A stretch of DNA of 64,000 nt from the NCBI GenBank assembly GCA_027563935.2, contig CM050448.1, positions 120,082,493 to 120,146,492 on the forward strand. Direction: 5' to 3'. The stretch is from Costus lasius. Lineage: Eukaryota > Streptophyta > Magnoliopsida > Zingiberales > Costaceae. The position numbers and the translations under genes were made by a program. Positions 11,913 to 24,500 of this stretch are shown in pieces. How positions within the stretch are numbered: the first letter of the stretch is position 1; every line of letters begins with the position of its first letter. The notes under the pieces were generated by a model. The model saw only the letters and a list, made by a program, of their open reading frames with translations. It made no database searches and was not told the DNA's origin.

Positions 11913-12137
11913 ATGGAGAGGAGCAGCTCTTTCGGGTTGTCGTGGGCGGATCAGTGGGACTACGCTTCTGATCCGAACCCGATCTCGCAGAAAAAGAGCA
12001 GCGGCGACGGTGGCGGCAACTTGAAGAAGGGCGTGGAGAGGACGAAGGCGGCGGCGTCGACCGGGCTTAAGAAGGTCAAGGAAGGAACCGGCAACGGCCT
12101 GCAATGGATCAAGGACAAGTGCAGCAAGAGAAAATAA
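11913..12137 (+). CDS. Small conserved plant protein (SWADQWD type), function unknown
   Basis: Single exon, 74 aa. The N-terminus carries SSSFGLSWADQWDY (about 4-17). A Ser/Gly-rich linker follows, then a basic, probably helical C-terminal half with KTKAAAS-like and GLKKVKEGT segments (about 43-60), ending in a Lys/Arg cluster. I recall small plant proteins with this layout (SWADQWD near the start, KKVKEG..QWIKDK near the end), but I know of no demonstrated function. No signal peptide or membrane segment is seen. It has its own TATA box and an upstream W-box cluster, which supports a real gene. It lies 461 bp upstream of the AAA ATPase start on the same strand. Confidence 0.75.
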   Translation: MERSSSFGLSWADQWDYASDPNPISQKKSSGDGGGNLKKGVERTKAAASTGLKKVKEGTGNGLQWIKDKCSKRK

Positions 12138-12597
12138 CCAGATCCGAATCCGTGTGTGATTGGATCCGTTTATGTGTCGTCGCTTCATTTATTATTCTTT
12201 GGTTACGGGATATTCGCTTATGGATTATTGTTCGTGTGAATTGGTTCAGTCTCGTGTAAAATTGATCTTGCTTTAGTCAAAATTAATTAATTAATTAATT
12301 TCAAAAATATTTATAACGAATTTATGTCAAATGTATTATTTTTTGTTATTTTTTCAAGCGACATAATGAAATAAATTAATACAGAGAAACTCTGGAAAAT
12401 ATAGAGGCCAACGTGTAAAGTTTGAACGACTCAATTTGCAAATCGAAGCAAACTAGTGGATCAATATGCAAATCGAAGCGAACTAGCAGCATCTCGTTAC
12501 TTGGTCGAGGGGCCAGTCGATCGCTCCCAATTCCATTTTCAAACGAGCGGGGGAGCGTTGCGAAGGCCTTCTCGAGAGTTCTCGCCACCTGAAGACG
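12138..12597. other. Spacer and promoter region of the AAA ATPase gene
   Basis: It holds the 3' end of the 74-aa gene and, from about 12400, the promoter and 5' leader of the AAA ATPase. A short AATT tandem run lies at 12282-12300. An imperfect direct repeat (AACTAG..GGATCAATATGCAAATCGAAGCGAACTAG) occurs near 12430-12487. No TATA box stands out. Confidence 0.4.
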
Positions 12598-15500
12598 ATG
12601 CAGCGGGGAGCGAGAGCAGCCGCCGGGATGATCTCAAGATCGGCGACGAGGATTTCGCGCCTCGCGAAGACGCCGACATCCTCCTCCTCTTCTTCAGCCG
12701 CCACCCGCCTCTTACACTCGAGTACTCGTTTCTCCCTCCCTCTCTCCCTCTCTATATCTTTACTAGGGCTCTTATTCTTCCTGTTGACTGTGATCTGAAG
12801 CAGGGGCGCGGTTCGATGACCGTACAGCCGGGATAGTCGGATTCGAACCGGCATCCGGAAGTCAGTTCTACCACTCGTCCCTTTTTCCAGCTATTTTTTT
12901 GATGGGGGCCTTTGGTGCTGGATCGATACAAACATCTTTTGCTGACGCCAGTGTGGTTTGTGCTTCTTTCTTGATGTTCTTTTCTTGGTTTCGAGCGTAT
13001 TTGCTGATGCTATTGGTTCTGTGTAGGAGGATCATTCTCCCTATGCTGTGATGGATTCGCAGAAGAACTCGGAGCCAGTAAAGATAGTAGCTAGTCAAGA
13101 AAGGAAACGGCTGGAAGAGTTGCTGCAGAGCAGAAGGATGGAGCGCGGATCTTACCCGCAATTCTACCTATCTGTCAAGGGCAAAAAGGTTGATTTTTTG
13201 TTCCTGGTGCTAATTTTTTTCAGCTCTGCATTATTGCATCACATGTTTGATCAAATGACTCGAGCTTTTCTTTAATTTAATTACTGTACTGATTTGGTCA
13301 CATCTTCATTGTGCTTGTTTCTACCCTTACATTCTCTCCTCGTTCTCTACTGGATTTTTAAATGCAACTATGTGAAAATAAAATTTTCAAATATCGTGGT
13401 CTTTAAATTGGCCTGATATCCGGCACGAGTTAGATTTTATTACTTCTAGACGCTAGTAGTTAATATAAATTACTTTTGTAAATACCCTTAATTGACCCTT
13501 TTCATTACTATACGCCTTTGACGCAGCAGGAATTCTTTGATCATATGTTGTGCAAATACTAAAGTGACAATGTAGCCTATTATCAACATATTGGCATTGC
13601 AAAATTGAAGTAGATGAAACTATAATTAAAACAGAAACTTGGTTATAACGATAATGAAAATACATAATATGAAAGTAATAAATGTAGTAACAAATATGAA
13701 AACTAATTATGAAATACGAAGCTATATTATAGAAATTTGATGAGGTTAGTAGTGTTTCTATATTAGTGATTACCACATTCAACCTTCTATATGCTCAGTT
13801 TTCATATTTTCTAACACTCCTTTGTAAACTTAAAGTGATGAAAAATGTTGCATCCTTGACTTTAAGACCTAAGTTGCAGATGAAGGAATGCATCCACCAC
13901 AGAGCAGAAGTTATGTATATGTACCTATAAGATAGAGAAGACATGCTAAGAGATAACTGTTGTGTCAGTGCACAAACAATTAAGTGCCACTTGTTTAAGC
14001 ACACACCATCGGAGTTGGTTTACTTCAATTTACATCCAATACTTATTTATACATATGAAAACAAAAAGAGAATTACATGCTAACAAAAAAAGTGCTATTT
14101 GGCGCACTAAAATATTTATGAGTGAGAGCTAGAGGAGATGGAAAACTTGTCAATGTAGCAAGAGGAGTCCTCAACAAGAGGTGAAAGTGATGAAGTTGCA
14201 GAAAGAATCTATGATTTCAGGTGTTAACATACTCTCATTGTATCAGCTAAGATGATGGCAGCAAAAGGGCAGACCAATGAAGCAGAAAGAGGTGTGTGAG
14301 ACTAAGTTGATGGCATTGAGGAGATAATGAGGAGACACATGATACTATTGCAGGATGAATATCATATTAGAGTTGACGGATGTGAGGAAGATGGGAGTGA
14401 AGGCAACAACAGGCTGAGAGAACTAAGAGTTAGCTATTAAGGGTTCGATCTATTGTTGGAGAGTGTAAGAACCAAAAATCTTGTGCATTGTGCAAATCAC
14501 CAGTTGTGGATAGAGTGGTTAATAGGGATTAGGATGAATCATGCTTTGCGGTGATAGTGATGAACTAGGGTAGCACATGGAGTGACTTTGGAAAATGAGT
14601 CAAGGAGGTGATGTGGTGTAGTGATGCAGTGGTTCGAGTAAAAGTCAGGAGTAAGATTTCATTATCTCATTCTCATGAGAGTTATATATGATGTTGCAAC
14701 AGTAAAAAATTTCCACTAGTGGTACAAGAGGAGAACTCCGTAGGATTGCTAGGATAACACATTGAAGAAGAAGAATTTAAAAACTTGCAATTAGTCCTTG
14801 TTTCCTCTTATATACATATTTCTTTTTTAGTGTGATAATGAAAATCCATAATATGGTAGTAGCAAAAATGAAAATATAAATATGAGAACTAACTCGGGAA
14901 TTTTAGTGGAGCCACAAAAGAAAATTTGATTAGGTTAATAATGTAATTATAGTGGTTTAATGCATATTCTAACTTCCTTATCTCCCAACATGCATAAGGG
15001 ATTTTTACTGACTCGATCAAAAGTTTAACTACTGTCCCTCTTTGCTTCACGAAAATCAACATAGCTTGCATGTTGGCTAGTTGATGTAATCATGGTGTGT
15101 ATTAGTTTTACAAGAGTGGAAGTGTGGAAAAAATGGGAACATAACAAATATGATACAATATAATTTGGTTTAATGGTGTCCCTCCTCATAAATTGAACAA
15201 TTTTCATTCATTTAGATCACTGATCTTTGACCAATTATCCTTTTGAGGTTGATTCTCAATTGGAAATCAAATTGGTTCTAATGAATTCAGTTTGATGATA
15301 AACTAATCATAAGACAACAAGTGACTGACCAGTCAACTATTCTACCTAAGTCAAAATTGATATCATTCACTTAGAAATTGAAGCACTGGGAAGATAATTA
15401 ATGGTTTACATTTACATGGTAAAACATTTTAACCAACTTTGTTAGGATTGAGTATTTATCTAGGAACAATGAAGATTTCACGAGATCAGATGGTTGGAGC

Positions 15501-18500
15501 AAAGCATATGATCTAAAAAACTTACCGATTAATTAGAAGTATATTATAATAACTATATATACTAGGAGCAATTTGAACATAAATATCTAACATACTAATA
15601 TGCCAATTAAATTGTCCCAGATATGTATGTTTAATATTTACTATTTTTCCAAATAGTAAAATAAATAAAATATTCATCAGAGAAAGAATTGAGTATCAAG
15701 CACAAGAAATTATAATATCAAAGAATTGGTGTTTCAGTTTTTATGCTCATTGATGCTGTTAAAATTTAATATTTGCTAAAATTTTACTAGGTAACTGTCA
15801 AGTTCGAAGTTCCTCCTGCGTGTGAGTGGTCACATCTGATTGTGGATATTGTTAAGAACCTTGGTTTATCATCTGAGAATATAGGTGGTGGTTCAGCAAT
15901 GTTAATACGTGCTTGGGACAGGTTTGTAGAACTCCAAGACCAATCTATTGTACACAATCTTGACTCTAATACTACGTTCAAGTTTTCTCAGTAGCAAGTA
16001 TATTTCTAGCGGCTATTTAGGCTATACCATTTTATTCTTATATGCAATTGCAGGCTGTGTTCCTTTGTCTCAATTACTTATTTTTTCCTTTCACCCACAA
16101 GATTCAACCTAGTATAAAGCTTGCATTTTCATTCTTGTTATGTGTATACATGTTTATTTACTTATAGTTTTAGATTACCAATGTAAAATCCCAGAGGAAT
16201 TCAATCAATCAAGGTTAAGAATTAAGGAAAAAAAACTCCAATGGAATTAAACGGAGCCACAGGAGAGTATGTATCAAAATAATTCACACCATATATCAAA
16301 GTGAAATCTTCAGCAACAAGCTTGATTTTGTACCTAGGTTTTTAAAAACTGATATTTTGTTTGTATCGGTTCAACCATGTATTGATACTTGTACATGGTT
16401 TATGTATATATAAATATAATTAATATTGACTAGTACCATTGATATTGTGAGTTATTGTAGACTATAGATATCAGTAAATATCAATTTGACAATGGACTTA
16501 TACATATACATTTTATACATATAAATTAGTATTTAAGACTATGCTTCTACTTGGAGCCGGCAAAAATTGATCTAACTCACTAACCTGACATGAAGATAGG
16601 CAAGGCTTGGGTTTGGTGTAATCATATTTTGGGTCATAATTGAGTCGACCTGCTCTAAAATTAGTCAAAGTCAGGTCAGGGTGTTAAATGGATTGACTCA
16701 TATAACCTATTTATACCATACTTATATATACCAAACTTATATTATTATACACATATATATACACACACACCATACTATATTATATTTTATACTTATGATA
16801 CATAGTAAACATAATTTTTAAATATATAATATTTATTTTAGTATATTATATTATTATATTTATTTTACATATTTATATTATACTTATGATTCTAACAATT
16901 TATAACTTATATATTTTATTTTTAAAATATTATAAGTGTGAAAATAATTTAAAATTTAAAATTTTACTTTAAACCAAATTAAACCATATATTTGGTTTTA
17001 ACTTAGTTCTAGTTTTATTTCAAAATTTGATTAAAAAAATTAGTTTAATCGTGTTTGGTTTGATCTGGTTTGGGTTGAAGATATGGACACCCCTAGATGC
17101 AAGAATCTAGCGGTAGGCGTAACAGTTACAAGGAATTGGTGACAAGGGTTGGGCCTGCAAGGAAGTGATTGTAGGGGCATCGATTACATTTGCACTGATT
17201 GGAGTGTCTTCTTCAGTATTTACTACAGGTTGAGGAGGATGAGATGGTGCCAACACTACTGCCCCTTTGTTATCAGCAACAACTACAAGGAATTGGTGAT
17301 TTAAGTAAGACTTGCATGGAACTGGTGGCAGGGGTGTCAATTGTGTGATTGTAGGGAATCGATTGGATTGTCTATTACAAATTTACAACAACAGTTAGAG
17401 TTTATGGAGGATGAGTTGTTTGGAGAAATATAAGAGTGACAAGGATATAGAGAGAGATAGATAGAGTTGGAGTCCTACCACTGTCAGCAAGGTTTTGTTG
17501 CTTAGGAATAGAGCTACAATTAGGTTTTGTGAGAGGAATGACTTGTATTTGGAGGAATTTGCTTTGATATTAAGTTGGATATGAAGTATTTATAGTGGTT
17601 CACTTCATACTTAAGAATAAATCATGTGGTATAAAATTACTATTGTGATCACTCCATGTTGTCATTTTTATCCCTTCGATTGAAATTGTTTGAAGAACTG
17701 ATTAAACCACTTCATAAGTCAATGATCATGCCGTACAATGTATGCATTCTGAAGTTGAGTTAGTAAACTTCAGTATCTTTATTGTCTATGTTTTGCTTTA
17801 AAAATAATTTCTTTATTACATCTTCTGTTTCAATAGGTAAATATTACTCTTTTGTTATTTTATTATCATGTCCATGTGACAATTAGTGGCCTTTTATTTG
17901 CATCGCAATTGTTCCATTTGTTGTGTTTGTGGCCATATTGCATTTGTTTCTGTTTTCTTATGATCACGTGAAGAATGATTGGAGCATTGGTTGAACCATG
18001 AACAATTAGAATTCTGTGGAAGCTCACGTCTTGATTATTTTTTATATTGGTTATGGCACTTACATTACAGTGCAGCTGCATGGCAACTAACCCTTTGTCC
18101 TTCCGAAATGAAAGAAGCTTCTGGAGAAAAAAATGAGGGTGATCTCTGCATCTTGATATTCGGATCTAGATTCGATTCTGAGCAGTGTGTCGGTGATCTT
18201 TGATCTTACTCTATTTATGTGCTTGGACGCATTTAATAACTTTATTATGTCTCTGATGTTACATTTCAACTGTTTGTTATTAGGAGATTGAGTTCATTAA
18301 GCAGGGTAGTTTTTCTTCCAATGAGCTTGATACGGTGGTCAGTGCACTAAAGATAGCTGGTGAAAAAGTTGATCTCAGAAAATCTTCTGGAGGTAGCCAA
18401 AAGACATTCAAGAAGAGCTATAATCATGACAAATATGTTGAAAAACTGTCTGCTTTGGAGGCAATGGGTGTACGAGTGTATGGTCTTGATGAAACTTCTG

Positions 18501-21500
18501 GTGTTCCCAGGGATGGCACAATATCCTGGGAAAATATCGCAGGATATGATGAGCAAAAACGGTAGGTTAAGTAAGAATCACGTATAGTAATATATCTATT
18601 GTACCAATTGAATCATTATTAGGATTATATTCCATTTTATTTTGCAAAATACAGATTCAGAAGTCTTTTGTTTTTATGCTATTCTTGGTTTTCTATAGGA
18701 AGGGTTTTACAGTAATCATTTATGACCTGTAGTATTATTTCCCTTCTGCTATTGGCTCCACCTATTGTAAGTTCTATATGTGCGGATGTGTATGCCATAT
18801 CTGTTACTGAGGTTCATTTGAATCAAAATTTGCTGATCTGACTTTTCATCTACACTCCTTTGTGCTTCCATTCACTTCCTGCACGAAAATTCTGAGCAGT
18901 TTTGGCCTCAAAAGCTAGATCTTAGAAGATAGTAATGAATTAAAAGAGAAATTTGACCCTAAACGCCAGGATGCCACGACTCATTACTCTGTTTAGGCCA
19001 GGGGATGTTCTTCAGCAACGCCAGAATCATTGTGGTAAAACGGTAGTGATTACCTTTTTGGGCAAACCTGTACTTTGAAGACTTCCAACCTCATCTCTGG
19101 TGATGAGAAGTGGTGCAAGTAGTTCGTGATCCAGTGTCAGAGAAAATGAAGATGAAGTAAACACCCAAATAGAATCTTAAACATAGATTGAATAATTATA
19201 GAATAAAAAATATAGTTTGAATTGGTTTAGAACGGTTGAATTGGTGGAAGACCTATTAATTATGCCCCTTGTTGGTTAGAGACATTGCATTCGACAAACT
19301 CATTAAACAGTAGTTATTTGATTGTTCTTGTCATGTTTGTCGGCCAACATTAACACAGTGGAATATTAGTTCCAGGTGATCTAATTTATAGGAATAGTGC
19401 TGATCCATGCGAAGTTAGAATTAAGTGGTCTTTGTTCCAGTTGTTGGTAGAATAATCTCTCTTTTGTTATTTTGGATTCCTTTCTATTGTGTGATTCCCT
19501 TTCATTTTTAGCAAATAGTTTGATTTGCTTTACTTTTTTTTGTCTTAAATGAATTTGCAAATCCCTTTTCTCTATTTTTCTTGACGTTCCAAGCCTATCT
19601 TAATAATGGCCATGCAGCAGATGCTCAAGTTAATACGAACTATCTTTCTGAGACATCATTCCATTACTCCTATTAGGTTGCTTTTTTTTTGTATTTGCCT
19701 GATTTGCTGTGGAATAAATAGTGCTCTAGGCAGTATTTTGCTTCAGTGTTTCTATTGCTTTTATATGACAGCTTAGTCTGAATGCTTTAATCATGCAAGC
19801 AAAAGGACAACCCCATGTTTATACGCTTTAATATGCTGGATCAGATGTCTAGACCATATTTTTTTAAAAAAAAAATTAATCCTGGTTTGTCCTGTTCATG
19901 GCCATGGGTTCAAACTAAGATATAATTGCTATTGTGGAATTGTTTTATTTCAGGCTACTATTTCTTGAACCATCAGATAATGGTAGGTCACTCAGTTATA
20001 CGACTGATCTCTAATGCTAGAAAAGTTATGCTTGCGGGGGTTCTAAAGGAAACTTTAAAATGTAAAGGATTAAATTCAGATATTATGATTTAGCAGCAAT
20101 TTGTATGCACATCTTCATTAGTCAGCAGTAGTATTTTTTTTGTTAAATGTGATTCAATAATATTAAAGATTGACAATTACTTCAAGAAAAAGGACGAATG
20201 GATTGTCACCTTATTTATTGATCTCTTCATTCCCCCTAATTAATACCTCCTCATCGCTTCTCTTTCTGGGTAAAACAATGATATCTCAGCAAAGCCGCTC
20301 ATTCTACCTTGTATTAAAAAACTTGGCCTTCTACATTTGTTTTAAAAGTTACTAAATAAAATGGACATTCAGAGGGATTGGCTGCAGTAAAATTAATTGC
20401 ATTGCCTGGACAATTTGCCAACATTCGGAATTCAGGGACGATTTTTATTCAGTTTGAATGGGTATTTTTTGTAGACAGAAAATATTATATTTCAACTGGA
20501 AAAATAAATCTATTGTTAAAGTAATTTCAACAGTAACTTGGAACCACAAGCAAAGTTCTTCCCCTACCATTTAATATGAAGTGTGATGTCGGAGCAAGCA
20601 CTGATCTATTGAGAGATTGGGTTTACGAAATGATGATTAATGAGAGGGAAAAGAAGAGAGGTGAAGCGAGCGAGAGTTGGAGGGAGCAAGATAGGTAAAG
20701 GGAGAGGGAAGACAGGTAGAGGGAGTAAGATGACCAAAGGGAGGGAGGGAAGGTATTAGAGTAGAAGTCGGGAGCTTTGTGAGGGAAAGGGGGAGGGACT
20801 GATAGGTGAGGGAAAAATAATAATCAATAAGTATAATTATATACTTCTTAAATTGTATGATCAATAAAATCAACTTAGGGTAGAAGTAGATATTTTTTAA
20901 ATTATATACATGTAATATACCTTTTTAGTTATATAATCTAAATAATTTGTTATTCACTATTTGTAAAATTATGATATTGTTTAATTAATTTATATGGTCA
21001 CATAAACAAATACATAAAAGTAAACTTTATTATCTTTAAAGTCAATTAGCTACATAATTTTATATTTACTTTATATATTATATTTTAAATGTTTCTTTGT
21101 AGAAAAAAGTAAACAACATATGCTATACTGTCAAATGATAAATTAACAATTATTTATGATTTAAAACATAATTTATTATGGTCAATATGGTTGACAGGTT
21201 GATATGGATCATAATCCTATGAATTGCCAAAGTCGCAGAATAAGACTTTAATTCTATGTACCATGTGCATTTTATATAAAAAATATTGAGCTGGACATTT
21301 GATTTTTTTAATCATATTTTATCTTTTTCTTCAATATTTCATAGCATGTATGTTATGTATAATGAACATGAGTAAGTGAATTTTGCAGTGAAATAGAGGA
21401 TTCTATACTGTTGGCACTACAAAGCCCTGAAGTATATGATGATATTGCTCGTGGAACTCGTCGCAAATTTGAATCTAATCGACCTCGAGCTGTGCTTTTT

Positions 21501-24500
21501 GAAGGCCCACCAGGTCAGTTGCTGAATTGCTACAATGTGTTTTTCGAACTAAATCTAGCATATAAATAGCTTGGCTCTATATAGATGACTTAGCGTGTCA
21601 GCACATATATATGGGCACACTGAATATTTAGGACACCAATATGCACATTTGTCTCACTTTTTCCTTTATGAAATTCTTAATTCTCGTAATATGTTGTCCT
21701 CTAATGATAAAATCACAATCTTTTGAGTGGGATCAAGTCTAAATAGTTTAAAGCACATTGATACCAACAAAGTGTTGAAGTAGCAAAAATCAGTGTAAGA
21801 TAGCATATAACTGAATTATTACTGTCCGTGCTGTCCTCTTGCAGCTTTATCTACATGTGACATATTTGGTATTTCATCTGTTATTTACATGTGTCTTTAC
21901 TAACTGCTAAATGTTTAGAGGTTTGAGTTAGTAGCTTATTTCATGGTATTAAGTACTGGTCCATACCGCTCCAACCCTATATCAGTATTTGGAACAAGTT
22001 CGATAGCTGTCTGATACATAGGTTATTATATACTATATAGAAGTTTAGTCCAATCGGTACCACATATCTATATGTACCAAACAGTATTAGTCCAGTCCAA
22101 TATGGTTACACTGATATAGACTATAATTTCAAATCTTATCTCATTTTTAGACGTAATTGTACCTTGTATATTAGCAAGCATAGTGCAGACAACTATTATA
22201 GAGCTAAGAATAATATGTTTAACTTAAAGTGCTATGATTTGCTCAGAAAAGTATTTTGAAAGAAATGGTTTGACATGATTATCGCTGTTTAGTGACTTTT
22301 ATCTTTTGTTTTTTTATGTACATCAAAATTTTGCTTTATGTGTGATTAGAAGGGCGAGAGAATTGTGTGTTTCTTAGTTAAGTTTTAAACTATTCAACTT
22401 TCTGTTTCCTTAGTGTTACATTTGTTCATTGCTTTATGTTACTTGTTAGAAATCAGTTCCACTTTGTTGGCTTGTTTCAATTATTTTGCATGATTCGATT
22501 ATTGTGGTGCTCATAACTTTTGATAACGCTGGTCCATACCACTCCAACCCTATATCAGTATTTGGAACAAGTACGATAGCTGTCCGATATATAGGTTATT
22601 ATATACTATATAGAAGTTTAGTCCAATTGGTACCACATATCTGTATGTACCAAACAGTATTGGTCCAGTCCAATATGGTTACACTGATATAGACTATAAT
22701 TTCAAATCTTATCTCATTTTTAGAAGTAATTGTACCTTGTATATTAGCAAGCATAGTGCAGACAACTATTATAGAGCTAAGAATGATATGTTTAACTTAA
22801 AGTACTCTGATTTGCTCTGAAAAGTATTTTGATAGAAGTGGTTTGACATGATTATTGCTGTTTAGTGACTTTTATCTTTTGTTTTTTTTATGTACATCAA
22901 AATTTTGCTTTATGTGTGATTAGAAGGGTGAGAGAATTGTGTATTTCTTAGTTAAGTTTTAAACTATTCAACTTTCTGTTTCCTTAGTGTTACATTTGTT
23001 CATTGCTTTATGTTACTTGTTGGAAATCAGTTCCACTTTGTTGGCTTGTTCCAATTATTTTGCATGATTCGATTATTGTGGTGCTCATAACTTTTGATAA
23101 TGCTGAAGGTGGTAAAAGTCTATGCTTTCATTCATGCACCCACAACAGAATATCGTTTTTTTTACTCATCTTGTTTAATGTGCCTAACACTGCGTGGCTT
23201 AACAATATATTGCGATGGATATCAGGAACTGGAAAGACATCCTCTGCTCAAGTAATTGCAAAACAAGCAGTACGTCCTGTTTCTTTTCCTTGCAACGGCT
23301 AGGTTTTATCCTTCTGCTGTGTCCAAAAGATTGTTCGTTCAGTGTTCTTTTATTGTTAATTTTCTTTTAGCAATGATATCTTTTTGATGGATTTATTTTA
23401 AGGTTGTTGCATGAACCAAGGTTTTTAATAGTAGTGCATGAATCAATTTGGTAAATAATTGGTATATATATATATACACACATATACATATATACTGATA
23501 TATCAGACTGAATTAGACCAGTCTAATACTCTAACACCACTGCTGACTGGTTTTGTGCAATAGTGTATACTAATATTGTTACACCGGCGCAGGCCATTGT
23601 GCCATGGTTGTTAAAATTGGTCCTTTTCACTATAATACTAGTCTAATAAGAATCCAATTCAGATTTGCATTAGGCTATGAAACACAACCAAGCTTCAATA
23701 TTATTTCTTTCTAGTGTATCAATCTAATGTAAGATTGCTATGTACCTGGTATGCTGACATACACCCATATTGGTATCAGTCATATTCACATATAATGTAC
23801 TGGTATTGGTCATATCTAGTATATAGTTGGTTTGGACATGTGATTTATTCATGTAATAGCTCTAGTCAGTCAAAGTTGTAACTTGAGCGCAAAATTCAGA
23901 ATCTACCGATCCAGCTTGATGGCACGGTATGTAACAATCATGTCTGAAAACTGGTCATGGAAAATGCACAGAAATTTGGATTTTAGTCATCCAGAAAATG
24001 CTGACGGTTTTGAACAAGCTTTGGCTAATCATGGCCACATTGCCTTGCATCAAGGAAACAAAAATAAATATATGGAATACTATTTGAGAGTGTTGAACTT
24101 TTGGGAAAGGGTTCTATCCATATAATTCATGGGTTAACACTCTTCATGATCAAGCCATAATTAGTAAGGGGCCAGTCACAGAGATAGAATGTACTCTAAC
24201 TAGCTCTAATACCATGTGAACATTTGATGATCACTTATCCTAAGATCCTATACTTAGGAACGGACCACTTCAAATGTTTATGTTCAATAAAGGAAACATA
24301 TGAATTATATACATATTATCTTAAGAGTGTAGCTCTATAATTTAGTAAAAAAAAATAGAGTTTATATTGAACCTATGTACCATCATCACTAGTTCTGACT
24401 TTATTATCTTGTGATTTATGAATGAATATACTTAACTCATTTTCTATTTACTTTATCCCGTTTCTCTTACAGGGTGTTCCCTTGCTCTATGTGCCTCTAG

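Noticed and set aside
12826..12900. tRNA-like T-arm (GGTTCGAATCC) on the minus strand with a GTGGTAGAACTGAC stretch upstream
   Set aside because: It lies inside coding exon 2 of the AAA gene, and I could not pair a complete acceptor stem or an anticodon arm. It may be chance or a tiny organellar-like fragment.
17107..17340. 77-codon minus frame in AAA intron 4
   Set aside because: It is made of two diverged direct repeats; the translation is Pro/Val-rich with no family match.
23883..24125. 80-codon plus frame in AAA intron 8
   Set aside because: No recognisable domain, no splice logic, and it lies between well-defined exons 8 and 9.
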